Positions 35,519-43,329 of a stretch of DNA of 64,000 nucleotides are shown piece after piece. Both the position numbers and the translations under genes were made by a program. Positions within the stretch are counted from its first letter, which is position 1. Each line of letters starts with the position of its first letter. Source of the stretch: Cedecea lapagei (GTDB lineage Bacteria > Pseudomonadota > Gammaproteobacteria > Enterobacterales > Enterobacteriaceae); assembly GCF_900635955.1 (NCBI RefSeq), contig NZ_LR134201.1:3968001-4032000 (forward strand), written 5' to 3'. The notes under the pieces are model-generated. The model was not told where the DNA came from and made no database searches. It was given only the letters and a program-made list of their open reading frames with translations.

Positions 35519-36631
35519 GTGAGTACCCAGAGCGAGATGTTTAACCAAGAGATTGCGTGGTCTACCCGCCACATGGTTCGCACCCTTAAACAGGTTCAGG
35601 CGCTGCCCGACTTAAGCCACGTACGCATTGCCTGCAATATGCATCTCGACCTGAAAATGATCCCTCTGGTTGAAGGCCTGCTGAAGAAAAATGCCAAAGT
35701 CTTCCTCACCACCTGCAACCCGACCACCGTGCAGGATGACGTTGTTGCTTACCTGGTCGCCGCCGGGGCAGAGGCCTGCGCATGGCGCAACATGAGTCAT
35801 GCCGACTGGCATAACTCGTGGGAAAAAGCCATCGACTGGCGCCCAACCCATCTGTGCGAGATGGGCGCGGACATCACCACGCTACTGCACCAGCGCGGCG
35901 AATTTGGCGATGTGGTTGCCTGCCTGGAGGCCACCGGCTCCGGCGTCAACCGCCTCGCGGATCTGCGCCCCGGCTATCCGATTTTTAACTGGGACGATCT
36001 GCCGGTAAAAGAAGGCCTGCATAATCGCCATATGGTTGGCCTCACCGCATGGCAGACCTTCTTCCAGACCACCCACCTCACCCTGCACGAAAAGAGAGTG
36101 CTGGTGATTGGCTACGGCCTGGTAGGCCAGGGCGTTGCCGCCGCCGCCAAAGCCTACGGTGGCCAGGTGATGGTTGCCGAGTTAGATCCGGCCCGCCGCC
36201 TGCAGGCTGCCTACGACGGCTGGCACGTGGTTGATATTCATGACGTGATTGCCACCACCGACGTGATTGCTACCGCAACTGGCGCAAAAAAAGTCGTCAG
36301 CGCGGCGGTACTGGATAAAGCCAAAGACGGCGTGTTTGTGCTGAACGTGGGTCACGTTGCCGAAGAGATCGACTGCGGCTATCTGCAGCAATACCCGACC
36401 GAAGAGGTGATGCCGTTTATCAACGCTTACCACCTTAACGGCAAAACGCTTTACCTGATGGCGAACGGTTCAATGCTCAACCTGACCGCAGGCTTCGGCG
36501 ACAGCCTTAACGCCTTCGACGTGACGCTCGCCGTGATGGCTAGCGGCATCAGGCACATCGTGACCGACGGACAGCACGCAGAAAAAGCCGTGTACTTGCT
36601 GCCGCAGTCGGTGTGGGAAAAAGCGCTGTAA
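35519..36631 (+). CDS. S-adenosylhomocysteine hydrolase-like NAD-binding protein (short, atypical)
   Basis: 370 residues. Segments line up with AdoHcy hydrolase: TTCNPTTVQDDV (~64-75), ATGSGVNRL (~138-146), a lysine and HN in VKEGLHN (~163-169), and the Rossmann loop VIGYGLVGQGVA (~196-207). It is about 60-100 residues shorter than classical enzymes. The usual C-terminal GDGHP/ATGHP motif with its conserved His is replaced by TAGFGDS, and the final K.Y nucleotide-binding tail is absent. Enterobacteria recycle AdoHcy through Pfs and LuxS, so a true hydrolase would be unexpected. GTG start at 35519 with AAGGAG. Monocistronic, with its own terminator. The substrate may differ from AdoHcy. Confidence 0.75.
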   Translation: MSTQSEMFNQEIAWSTRHMVRTLKQVQALPDLSHVRIACNMHLDLKMIPLVEGLLKKNAKVFLTTCNPTTVQDDVVAYLVAAGAEACAWRNMSHADWHNSWEKAIDWRPTHLCEMGADITTLLHQRGEFGDVVACLEATGSGVNRLADLRPGYPIFNWDDLPVKEGLHNRHMVGLTAWQTFFQTTHLTLHEKRVLVIGYGLVGQGVAAAAKAYGGQVMVAELDPARRLQAAYDGWHVVDIHDVIATTDVIATATGAKKVVSAAVLDKAKDGVFVLNVGHVAEEIDCGYLQQYPTEEVMPFINAYHLNGKTLYLMANGSMLNLTAGFGDSLNAFDVTLAVMASGIRHIVTDGQHAEKAVYLLPQSVWEKAL

Positions 36632-36641
36632 GCCCTTATTT

Positions 36642-36676
36642 AGTCAGGCCTCTCAGGAGTGCCTGACTTTTTTTTC
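36642..36676 (+). terminator. terminator of the SAHH-like gene
   Basis: Stem AGTCAGGC / GCCTGACT and T8, just after the stop at 36631. Confidence 0.9.
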
Positions 36677-36743
36677 GTTTTCACCGAATAATTTCACCTC
36701 CCCGATTGTTTACTCCTTACAAGAACCTGAGGAAGAGACAATC

Positions 36744-37334
36744 ATGAGTTACCTGCCCACCGAAGCTGCGCCGCCCCGCAAGCGCTACGACGCCTTTAGC
36801 ATGGCCCTGCACTGGATCACCGCCTTCTGCGTGATATTTTTGTTCGCCAGCGCACACATCTGGGAAGCCCTTGAACGCGGAACCCCGCTGCGTAAAGGCC
36901 TGCAGTCACTGCACATCTCGTTCGGCATTTTGCTTGGCGCGGTGATGGTAGTCCGGCTGGTCTGGCGCATCAGCGCCGCTTTTTCACCGTCGAGAAAGCT
37001 TGAAAAAGTGCCGATGCCGGGCGCATTTCGCCTCGCCGCCCATGCTACCCACGGCGTGCTCTATATCCTGCTGCTGACGCAGGCCACGCTTGGCTTCCTG
37101 TTCCGCTGGGCGCAGGGCGAGCCGTTCTGGTTCTTCAACCTCTTTGAGGTCCCGGACGTATTTAACATCGATCCTACGCTGCGCCATACCCTGGCGATGC
37201 TGCACAACAATGTGGCCTGGGCTCTGATCCTGCTGGCCGGAGCGCATGCCGCTGCTGCCCTGCTTCACCACTATGTTCTGCGTGACGGCACGCTACGCCG
37301 CATGCTCCCCGCCTGCAAAGGCAACTCTCGCTAA
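36744..37334 (+). CDS. cytochrome b561 family protein
   Basis: 196 residues with four membrane helices (~22-40, ~55-75, ~100-122, ~150-172). Haem-ligand histidines are expected at ALHW (~23), LHIS (~57), THGVLY (~102) and AGAHAAA (~173). This is the diheme CybB-type fold that carries electrons between the quinone pool and periplasmic acceptors. First gene of a tight group with a TPR protein, an ECF sigma factor and an anti-sigma factor (17 bp, then overlaps), so it may be under control of that sigma factor. Confidence 0.88.
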   Translation: MSYLPTEAAPPRKRYDAFSMALHWITAFCVIFLFASAHIWEALERGTPLRKGLQSLHISFGILLGAVMVVRLVWRISAAFSPSRKLEKVPMPGAFRLAAHATHGVLYILLLTQATLGFLFRWAQGEPFWFFNLFEVPDVFNIDPTLRHTLAMLHNNVAWALILLAGAHAAAALLHHYVLRDGTLRRMLPACKGNSR

Positions 37335-37351
37335 CCCTACAGGACAACACC

Positions 37352-37888
37352 ATGAACACGCATTCACCTCGTAAACTGCTGCCTCTGCTGTGCCTGGTTG
37401 CCAGCGGGCTTTTCTATTCCGCCGCCGCCAGCGCCATGGGCGACGATGACGCTAAAACGCCGGACTGCCCGAAAGGTCAGGTGTACGACAGCAAAACGAA
37501 AACCTGCACGGTGGAAAAGAGCAGCATGTTGAGCGACGGCGATAAAACGCAATATGCTTACCATCTGGCAAAATCCGGCCGCTACCAGGAGGCATTAAAC
37601 CTGCTGGATACCCTGCAGCAGCCCAACACGCGTGAAGCCTGGAATTATCGGGGTTACGCCACAAGAAAATTGGGGCGCACCGACGAAGGAATCGGCTATT
37701 ATCAGCGTTCCATCGCCCTGGACCCGCACTATGCCAAAGTGCGCGAATACCTCGGTGAAGCGTGGATGATTAAGGGCCGCCCTGACCTGGCGAAAGCCCA
37801 GTTGTCTACCATTAAAACGCTCTGCGGAACCGGCTGCGAGGAGTATCGCGATTTAAAAGCCGCCATTGACGGGCACCCGGAGTCCTGA
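37352..37888 (+). CDS. exported TPR-repeat protein
   Basis: 178 residues. Signal peptide ~1-28 (ending SAAASAMG), then a small Cys pair DCPKGQVYDSKTKTC (~38-52) and two or three TPR units (~68-150, e.g. AWNYRGYATRKLGRTDEGIG). A second Cys pair CGTGC lies near 154-158. Likely periplasmic, possibly with disulfides. Lies between the cytochrome and the ECF sigma gene, 17 bp after the former. Function unknown; it may be a sensor or partner in the sigma system. Confidence 0.8.
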   Translation: MNTHSPRKLLPLLCLVASGLFYSAAASAMGDDDAKTPDCPKGQVYDSKTKTCTVEKSSMLSDGDKTQYAYHLAKSGRYQEALNLLDTLQQPNTREAWNYRGYATRKLGRTDEGIGYYQRSIALDPHYAKVREYLGEAWMIKGRPDLAKAQLSTIKTLCGTGCEEYRDLKAAIDGHPES

Positions 37889-38414
37889 GACTGAGGACAT
37901 AAAAATCACCGTCAACGAAGTTCGGTTACAGCTGGCACAGCACCTTGCCCGCCTCTGGCGTTACGGCATGGTGCTGTCCCGCAATCGCGACGTGGCTGAA
38001 GATTTGGTTCAGTCCACCTGCGTGCGCGCTCTGGAGCGCTGCAGCCAGTTTCAGTCCGGCACCCGGATCGACCGCTGGCTATTTGCGATTTTGTACTCTA
38101 TCTGGATCAACGAAATTCGCGCCCTGCGCGTTCGCCAGGGGCAAGGCTTTGTCGACAGTGACGAACTCAGTCAGCTGGCAGACAGCGAAAGTACCGAAGA
38201 CAAACATCAGTATCACGCCCTACTGATGCAGGTCAGCGAGTTGCCTGAAGCCCAGCGCAATACCGTGTTTTTGGTTTATGTTGAAGGTTTTACCTACCAG
38301 GAAGCCGCCGACACGCTGGCGATCCCCATTGGCACCGTGATGAGCCGCCTGGCCGCCGCACGCCTGACGCTGGCAAAACACCTGATGCCTACGATGAAGA
38401 AGGAGCTCAAATGA
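37866..38414 (+). CDS. ECF-type RNA polymerase sigma factor
   Basis: Up to 182 residues with sigma region 2 (RNRDVAEDLVQSTCVRALER; DRWLFAILYSIWINEIR) and region 4 (AQRNTVFLVYVEGFTYQEAA, then IPIGTVMSRLAAARLTL), and no region 1 or 3. The start is unusual. The only standard start upstream of the conserved part is TTG at 37866, inside the TPR gene and without a Shine-Dalgarno sequence. A good GAGG (37893-37896) sits 8 nt before an in-frame ATC at 37905, which would give a TVNEVRLQL start. The stop overlaps the anti-sigma start (ATGA). Confidence 0.88.
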   Translation: MTGTRSPETEDIKITVNEVRLQLAQHLARLWRYGMVLSRNRDVAEDLVQSTCVRALERCSQFQSGTRIDRWLFAILYSIWINEIRALRVRQGQGFVDSDELSQLADSESTEDKHQYHALLMQVSELPEAQRNTVFLVYVEGFTYQEAADTLAIPIGTVMSRLAAARLTLAKHLMPTMKKELK

Positions 38415-39208
38415 CGCGTCAATCCTTCTCCGCTCCGTGGAGTGATGAGGCTATCGTAGCCTGGCTGGACGGCGAAATGCGCGACGATGAACGCAGCGCC
38501 TTTGAACGGCAGTTGAATAACGATGCAGACCTGGCCGCCCGCGTTGAACAGCTCATGCAAAGCAATCAGCCCTGGGAACAGGCTTTTGCTCCACTTCTGG
38601 AGGAAGCCCCCGTGAGCCGCATGCAGGAGAAGCTGAACGTTCTGCTACACCAGCCGGTGAACATCAATTCGCAGACTAAGGGCGTAAGCCGCCGCAGTCT
38701 GATAGCGGCTTCGCTCAGTTTTCTCGCCGTGGGCGTGCTGGCAGGCCGTTTTATTCACCCCGGTGAGCAAAAGCTCAGCGGTGAACCTGAGATTCGCGAT
38801 CTGATTGCCCAGTACATGTCACTCTACAGCGCCGAAACGCTGGCCGACATCACCGTTACGCCCCAGGCGCTGCAAAATGGCCTGAACCGTATGCAGCAGG
38901 ATATCGGCCTGACGCTCCAGCAGGTTAAAGTGGAGCTCCCGGAAGCCGAGCTAAAAAGCGTAAGAATGCTGCGCTACGACAGCACCTCCATCGCACAGAT
39001 TGCTTATCTGCACGCCAGCTACGGGCCGATGGCGCTGTGTATTTCCCGCAGCAAAGGGGACGACAGCCCCACGCTGAAGCATGAAGTTCGCCGCGGCCTT
39101 AACCTGGTTTGGTGGCGCAGCAAAGGGTATGAATATGTGCTGATAGGCCGCAACCCGCAGCAGGATTTGCAGGAAAGTGGCGAGCTGCTGCTGCAGCGGC
39201 TAGTGTGA
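38411..39208 (+). CDS. anti-sigma factor, single membrane helix
   Basis: 265 residues. N-terminal anti-sigma domain (~10-60: DEAIVAWLDGEMRDDERSAF is the typical zinc-less ASD start), one membrane helix (~98-115, SLIAASLSFLAVGVLAGRF), and a periplasmic part (~120-265) without known domain. The ATG overlaps the sigma factor stop by 4 bp, the usual translational coupling of ECF sigma and anti-sigma pairs. It should hold the sigma factor at the membrane until a periplasmic signal arrives. Confidence 0.88.
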   Translation: MTRQSFSAPWSDEAIVAWLDGEMRDDERSAFERQLNNDADLAARVEQLMQSNQPWEQAFAPLLEEAPVSRMQEKLNVLLHQPVNINSQTKGVSRRSLIAASLSFLAVGVLAGRFIHPGEQKLSGEPEIRDLIAQYMSLYSAETLADITVTPQALQNGLNRMQQDIGLTLQQVKVELPEAELKSVRMLRYDSTSIAQIAYLHASYGPMALCISRSKGDDSPTLKHEVRRGLNLVWWRSKGYEYVLIGRNPQQDLQESGELLLQRLV

Positions 39209-39248
39209 GGTTTCACAGATGTCGTTTTTTTATCTTCGTCCAGGTGCA

Positions 39249-39480
39249 TTAGCTCTTGCTGCGCCCTGCTACCTGGTGAACAAATGCACCGCTATCCATG
39301 TGCAGAACACGATCGGCCGAGGCCAGCGTTTCCTGGCGGTGGGCTATCAGTAGAACCGCCGTCCCCGAGGCCCGGAGCGCCTGGCCAATGTGAATTTCAC
39401 TCTCCACATCCAGGTGACTGGTTGCTTCATCAAGCAGTAAAAAACTGGGCCGTTTGTACAACGCCCGCGCCGTTATGGTC
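39249..39480 (-). pseudogene. 3' fragment of a bacteriocin-exporter-type ABC transporter ATPase
   Basis: Only the last ~77 codons remain. ARALYKRPSFLLLDEATSHL contains Walker B, and LLIAHRQETLASADRV contains the switch His. This is the C-terminal end of an exporter nucleotide-binding domain of the CvaB/PCAT type. Walker A, the ABC signature, the membrane domain and the peptidase domain are all missing, and similarity stops abruptly near 39480, next to the stop of the small gene at 39481. I read it as a deletion remnant of the transporter that once served the microcin encoded upstream on the same strand. No membrane fusion protein (CvaA-like) is left. Confidence 0.75.
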
Positions 39481-39720
39481 TTACATGCTGAGTAATCCGA
39501 AAATTTTTTTAACTAAAAATAATGACAATCTATAGCATGAGTGAATTACACAAATTCTAACTATTATATTTGCCAGCGATGATGGGATTGATATGATACC
39601 CCATGATTGATCAATGGAATGTAAAACCGTGGTAATGAACAAGACAGCAATGAAATAAGCAAGCACCTGATAGATAACTTCTTTCTTTTTTGATTTTAAT
39701 TCTGAAGGTAAATGGTTCAT
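39481..39720 (-). CDS. small membrane protein, candidate microcin immunity protein
   Basis: 79 residues with two hydrophobic segments (~15-35, QVLAYFIAVLFITTVL; ~45-72) and basic ends. No family recognised. The start at ATG 39720 has GGAGAG 5 bp upstream. It lies in an AT-rich stretch on the same strand as the microcin-like gene and directly before the transporter remnant. Small two-helix membrane proteins are the usual immunity proteins of class II microcins, so immunity is a reasonable guess but unproven. Confidence 0.6.
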   Translation of the reverse strand: MNHLPSELKSKKKEVIYQVLAYFIAVLFITTVLHSIDQSWGIISIPSSLANIIVRICVIHSCYRLSLFLVKKIFGLLSM

Positions 39721-39981
39721 AAACTCTCCGAAACCGATATTAATAGCTGTTCACAAAAAGGTGATCACACATATTACTGATTCACTCTTTAACGCCTACC
39801 AATCGCATTACCCGACCATGCCACTGGGATTTGTATCATGCCAGGAATAACCACCTCTGTTATTAAATAGCAATAACAAAGCTATACTTAAAACCTAAAT
39901 CCCGGATTCTTTTAGTCATGCATCCTTTGAATGGACAATATGACTTGAGAGTGAGGAGACAATAAGTAGAAATTAATTTTC
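39721..39981. other. AT-rich gap in the microcin island
   Basis: 261 bp between the two small membrane-protein genes. No open frame longer than about 25 codons that I trust. Confidence 0.4.
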
Positions 39982-40194
39982 TTACTTTAAGTTATTTTTA
40001 TCTCTTGTCAGTAGGGTATAAACCTTGATACCCCATCGGGTTGTGGCAATGAGTACAATTATCATGACGATAAACTTAGATATTCTCTCGCTCCGCGATG
40101 ACGTGTCCAGGTCAAGAATATTTGCAAAATTTAAAATAGTGAAGCCAATAATAAAAAGAAACAAATAAACCAAAAAATAAATTACTTTTTTCAT
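39982..40194 (-). CDS. small membrane protein, candidate microcin immunity protein
   Basis: 70 residues, two hydrophobic segments (~4-24, VIYFLVYLFLFIIGFTIL; ~42-52, FIVMIIVLIATT) separated by a charged loop (LDLDTSSRSERIS), with a basic C-terminus. No family recognised. ATG at 40194 with AAGGAT upstream. First gene downstream of the microcin-like precursor on the same strand (137 bp), the place where an immunity gene would be expected. Confidence 0.6.
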   Translation of the reverse strand: MKKVIYFLVYLFLFIIGFTILNFANILDLDTSSRSERISKFIVMIIVLIATTRWGIKVYTLLTRDKNNLK

Positions 40195-40331
40195 AAAAGA
40201 TCCTTTTTCACTCAGGGGGAATGATTTGAGCCATATGGTGAAATCCCACTATGACAACATTACCTTATCAGTTAAGGTTATAACATTATCAGTAAAGGCA
40301 ATTTAAGTGGGACATTGAAACTAACTACTTA

Positions 40332-40661
40332 TCACCATCGACATTGGCCTGAAAAATCATTTGCTTTGTCCTTATTACCATTGTCAGCTTTATTGCTAAA
40401 GCTATCTCTGTTGCACTGACCACCTATCACCCCACCAACAATCCCAACAGCCATACCAAGAGGCCCCCCAAGAGAACCAACAACAAGTCCTCCCATGATT
40501 CCAGCTCCACAAGAGTCCACACCATCATAAATATTTCGACTTGCTGATTTACTAGTCCCTGATGTATTGCTATTACTTCTACGATCGGAGGGTTCAGAAT
40601 TTCTTCCACCGCCGCTGACCATGGCGATTTCTTCAAAGTTTAGTTCTTTAATCTCAGACAT
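40332..40661 (-). CDS. putative class II-type microcin precursor with double-glycine leader
   Basis: 109 residues. Residues 1-18 form a textbook double-glycine leader: MSEIKELNFEEIAMVSGG, with hydrophobic residues at -4 (V15), -7 (I12) and -12 (L7) relative to the cleavage point after G18. The predicted 91-residue mature peptide has a polar Ser/Asn/Arg-rich first part, a Gly-rich hydrophobic helix-helix stretch (GAGIMGGLVVGSLGGPLGMA at 52-71, continuing to ~81), and a polar tail ending QCRW. Cysteines are at 51, 83 and 107. Layout and size resemble microcins V, L and N, but I do not recognise the sequence. AGAGGG precedes the ATG by 6 bp. The matching exporter survives only as a fragment (39249-39480). 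Confidence 0.75.
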   Translation of the reverse strand: MSEIKELNFEEIAMVSGGGRNSEPSDRRSNSNTSGTSKSASRNIYDGVDSCGAGIMGGLVVGSLGGPLGMAVGIVGGVIGGQCNRDSFSNKADNGNKDKANDFSGQCRW

Positions 40662-41000
40662 AAAATCCCTCTATGTATGTTTGCTGTGTGTCTATTTTGG
40701 TTTTGTATAAAGTGCTATTTGTTTATCCCACAAATAAAACGTCACCAAAAATTATTTTATGTAAATGAATGTAAACTACGATATTTAACCAAACCTTGAA
40801 AACAATATAAAATAACGCAACCACTTAAATGTTACTTATTTTATTTCGAGCGCAATCAGAACCTAAAAATAACCTCCCGAGTTAACGCCTGTTATTTAAT
40901 TCTCATATTAATTACTTGCATTAAACCATTAAACGAATCAATATTATTTTTTTGGCGAAAACGACTATGGCTATTATTTTTATAATATATATGTGGATAT
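40662..41000. other. AT-rich microcin upstream region
   Basis: About 340 bp of AT-rich DNA between the microcin-like gene (its promoter, leftward) and the uxuR terminator. No gene seen. The base composition differs plainly from the flanking genes and suggests horizontal origin. Confidence 0.5.
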
Positions 41001-41028
41001 AAAAAAGGCCAGCGGATTGGCTGGCCTC
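41001..41028 (-). terminator. uxuR terminator
   Basis: Stem AGGCCAGC / GCTGGCCT; on the minus strand it runs into T6. Nine bases after the uxuR stop and at the boundary of the AT-rich island. Confidence 0.85.
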
Positions 41029-41036
41029 ACAGGCAA

Positions 41037-41813
41037 TTAACGTTCAGGCTCATTAAGCGGCCAGGATTCAAAAAGGTAGCCGTCGAAGTTGATATCATCG
41101 ACGTCAGACAGTTCCAGCAGCCGGTTTTTAACGTTTTCCAGATGCTGCCACATCGCGTGTTTTGCGGCTTTGGCGTCTTTCTTAATGAGTGCAGCAAGGA
41201 TCTGTTTATGGTCCAGCAGCCACTCCTGCCGGTAGTGGTTATTTTCCAGATGGCTGTGCAGCTGGAGCCACATCGGGTTATTTTCACGCCACTGCCACGA
41301 CTGTTTAAACAATTCCACCAGCATGCTGTTGTGGGTCGCTTCGGCAATCGCAAGGTGGAATAGCCTGTCACCGCTTTCGTTATCCCCGGAAGCCAGCTCC
41401 TGCTCCTCTATCTGTAACGCCTGGCGCATCTTCAGAATGTCTTCCCGCGTGGCCTGCTGGGCAGCAAACTCCGCGATATTGCTTTCCAGCAGCTGGCGCG
41501 CCTGCAGGAGCTCGAAAGGCCCGGCGTCATTGCACTGACCCACTGGCGCATTAACCGTTTGATGGGGCATCGCAACCACGAAGATTCCGGCGCCGCGGCG
41601 CACCTCCACAAGCCCTTCAATCTCCAGCATAATCAGCGCTTCACGCACCACCGTGCGGCTAACCGCCAGCAATGTCGCTATTTCACGCTCCGGAGGAAGC
41701 CTGTCGCCTAAGGCATACTGCTGGCGCGCAATCATCTCGCGCAGCATCACGCCAACCTCCTGATAAGGACGCTGTGGCTGAGTGGACGGTTTTTCATGGA
41801 GTTGTGGTTTCAT
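41037..41813 (-). CDS. uxuR: GntR/FadR-family hexuronate regulator UxuR
   Basis: 258 residues. Starts RPYQEVGVMLREMI and has the winged helix LPPEREIATLLAVSRTVVRE (~40-60), then a FadR-type FCD domain with the segment CNDAGPFELLQARQLLESNI near 94-113, nearly identical to E. coli UxuR (257 aa). Represses uronate genes until fructuronate binds. Located 75 bp after uxuA on the same strand. An UxuR-type palindrome at 41857-41870, 44 bp before its ATG, suggests autoregulation. Confidence 0.93.
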   Translation of the reverse strand: MKPQLHEKPSTQPQRPYQEVGVMLREMIARQQYALGDRLPPEREIATLLAVSRTVVREALIMLEIEGLVEVRRGAGIFVVAMPHQTVNAPVGQCNDAGPFELLQARQLLESNIAEFAAQQATREDILKMRQALQIEEQELASGDNESGDRLFHLAIAEATHNSMLVELFKQSWQWRENNPMWLQLHSHLENNHYRQEWLLDHKQILAALIKKDAKAAKHAMWQHLENVKNRLLELSDVDDINFDGYLFESWPLNEPER

Positions 41814-41856
41814 TTTTTACACACAGCAATTCGGGGATGGGCCGGACTATAGCATA

Positions 41857-41870
41857 ATGGGTTGACCCAT
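41857..41870. promoter_or_regulatory. UxuR-type operator upstream of uxuR
   Basis: ATGGGT-TG-ACCCAT, a perfect 6+6 inverted repeat with a 2-bp centre, a variant of the ATTGGT..ACCAAT sites before uxuA. Confidence 0.7.
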
Positions 41871-41888
41871 TCCCCGCTCCGGCCTGTA

Positions 41889-43073
41889 CTATTTGCCGAA
41901 GAACGCGCGCTGAATAGCCATCTCAACGCCGCGCACTTCCGCCAGCCCTTTCAGGCGACCAATCGCCGAATAACCGGGATTCACCTTTTTCTTCAGGTCA
42001 TCCAGCATTTGGTGTCCATGGTCCGGACGCATAGGAATCAGCTCGTGCTGCCCCGTTTCTTCGCGGCGCCGCTCTTCCTCAACAATAGCTTTCACCACTT
42101 CATACATGTCCACGTCGCCGTAAAGATGTGCAGCCTCATGGAACGTCTTCGGATTTTCTTCCCGCAACGTCGAGCGCAGGTGCGTGAAGTAAATTCGCGG
42201 CCCAAAGCGTTTAATCATACCGACCAAATCGTTATCTTCCCGCACGCCGTAGGAGCCGGTACACATCGTAAAACCGTTTGCCGGGCTGTTGACGGTATCT
42301 ACCATCCACTGCATATCTTCTACGGTAGAAACAATGCGCGGCAGGCCAAGGATTGGGCGCGGAGGATCGTCCGGGTGTACCGCCATTTTAATCCCTGCCT
42401 GCTCGGCAACGGGGATGATAGCCTTGAGGAAGTACGCAAAGTGTTCACGCAGCTTCGCTTTATTGATGTCTTTGTAGGTGTCCAGCCGGGCACGGAACTG
42501 GTCGAGCGTGTAGCCTTCTTCCGCCCCAGGCAGACCGGCGATGATGTTGCGGGTCAGCCGCACTTTCTCATCATCCCGCATTTCAGCGAAACGCCGGTTT
42601 GCCTGTTCAATTTCTTCCGCGCTGTAGTCGGCTTCTGCCCCTTTGCGCTTCAGAATATGCAGCTCAAAGGCGGCAAATTCGATTTGGTCAAATCGCAGAG
42701 CTTTGGAGCCGTCCGGCAGCGGATATTCCAGGTCGGTGCGCGTCCAGTCCAGCACCGGCATAAAGTTGTAGCACACGGTGTAGATGCCGCACTCTGCCAG
42801 ATTACGCAGGCTTTGCCGGTAATTCTCTATCCATAAATCACATTGACCGCTATGGGTTTTGATCTCTTCATGAATAGGTACGCTTTCCACCACCGACCAG
42901 ACCAGGCCCGCAGCCTCGACCACGGCTTTACGCTTTAGGATCTCTTCGACAGGCCAGACTTCACCGTTGGGAATGTGGTGCAGCGCGGTGACGATCCCTG
43001 TCGCCCCCGCCTGCCGGGCGTCGGCCAGAGTGACCGGATCGTTCGGACCATACCAGCGCCAGGTCTGCTTCAT
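41889..43073 (-). CDS. uxuA: D-mannonate dehydratase
   Basis: Converts D-mannonate to 2-keto-3-deoxygluconate in glucuronate breakdown. 394 residues, the E. coli UxuA length. [20 protein letters not shown] is the standard start; metal-site His and Asp residues occur in [14 protein letters not shown] and RPDHGH. In E. coli the next gene is uxuB (fructuronate reductase); here uxuR follows directly and uxuB is absent from the window. Two UxuR-type operators lie 20-135 bp upstream. Confidence 0.96.
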   Translation of the reverse strand: MKQTWRWYGPNDPVTLADARQAGATGIVTALHHIPNGEVWPVEEILKRKAVVEAAGLVWSVVESVPIHEEIKTHSGQCDLWIENYRQSLRNLAECGIYTVCYNFMPVLDWTRTDLEYPLPDGSKALRFDQIEFAAFELHILKRKGAEADYSAEEIEQANRRFAEMRDDEKVRLTRNIIAGLPGAEEGYTLDQFRARLDTYKDINKAKLREHFAYFLKAIIPVAEQAGIKMAVHPDDPPRPILGLPRIVSTVEDMQWMVDTVNSPANGFTMCTGSYGVREDNDLVGMIKRFGPRIYFTHLRSTLREENPKTFHEAAHLYGDVDMYEVVKAIVEEERRREETGQHELIPMRPDHGHQMLDDLKKKVNPGYSAIGRLKGLAEVRGVEMAIQRAFFGK

Positions 43074-43093
43074 AATGTCCCCTCACAATTTTA

Positions 43094-43107
43094 ATTGGTT
43101 GACCAAT
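43094..43107. promoter_or_regulatory. UxuR-type operator 1 upstream of uxuA
   Basis: ATTGGT-TG-ACCAAT, a perfect inverted repeat matching the known AATTGGTATACCAATT-like UxuR/ExuR consensus, 20 bp before the uxuA ATG. Confidence 0.8.
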
Positions 43108-43194
43108 AAACGATAATGATTAGCACCCATTCAGGTGCGTAAGATAACGTCTAAGTTCAGCCAATTTGGCAACTGTGTCAATCCAGAGAGGACA

Positions 43195-43208
43195 ATTGGT
43201 TAACCAAA
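43195..43208. promoter_or_regulatory. UxuR-type operator 2 upstream of uxuA
   Basis: ATTGGT-TA-ACCAAA, nearly perfect, with its centre about 101 bp upstream of operator 1. The spacing would suit looping between the two sites. Confidence 0.75.
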
Positions 43209-43278
43209 ATCACAATATGACACACAACATTGTGCAAAAAAGGGCGTAAGTTATAGGACATCTCTAAACCGCAGGCAC

Positions 43279-43306
43279 AAAAAAACCCGCCGTAGCGGGT
43301 TTTTTC
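43279..43306 (-). terminator. terminator of the cold shock gene
   Basis: Stem AAAACCCGC / GCGGGTTTT with a CGTA loop and T-run on the minus strand, 24 bp after the stop. Confidence 0.9.
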
Positions 43307-43329
43307 ACTTCTGAAACGTCTGGGCTGAA

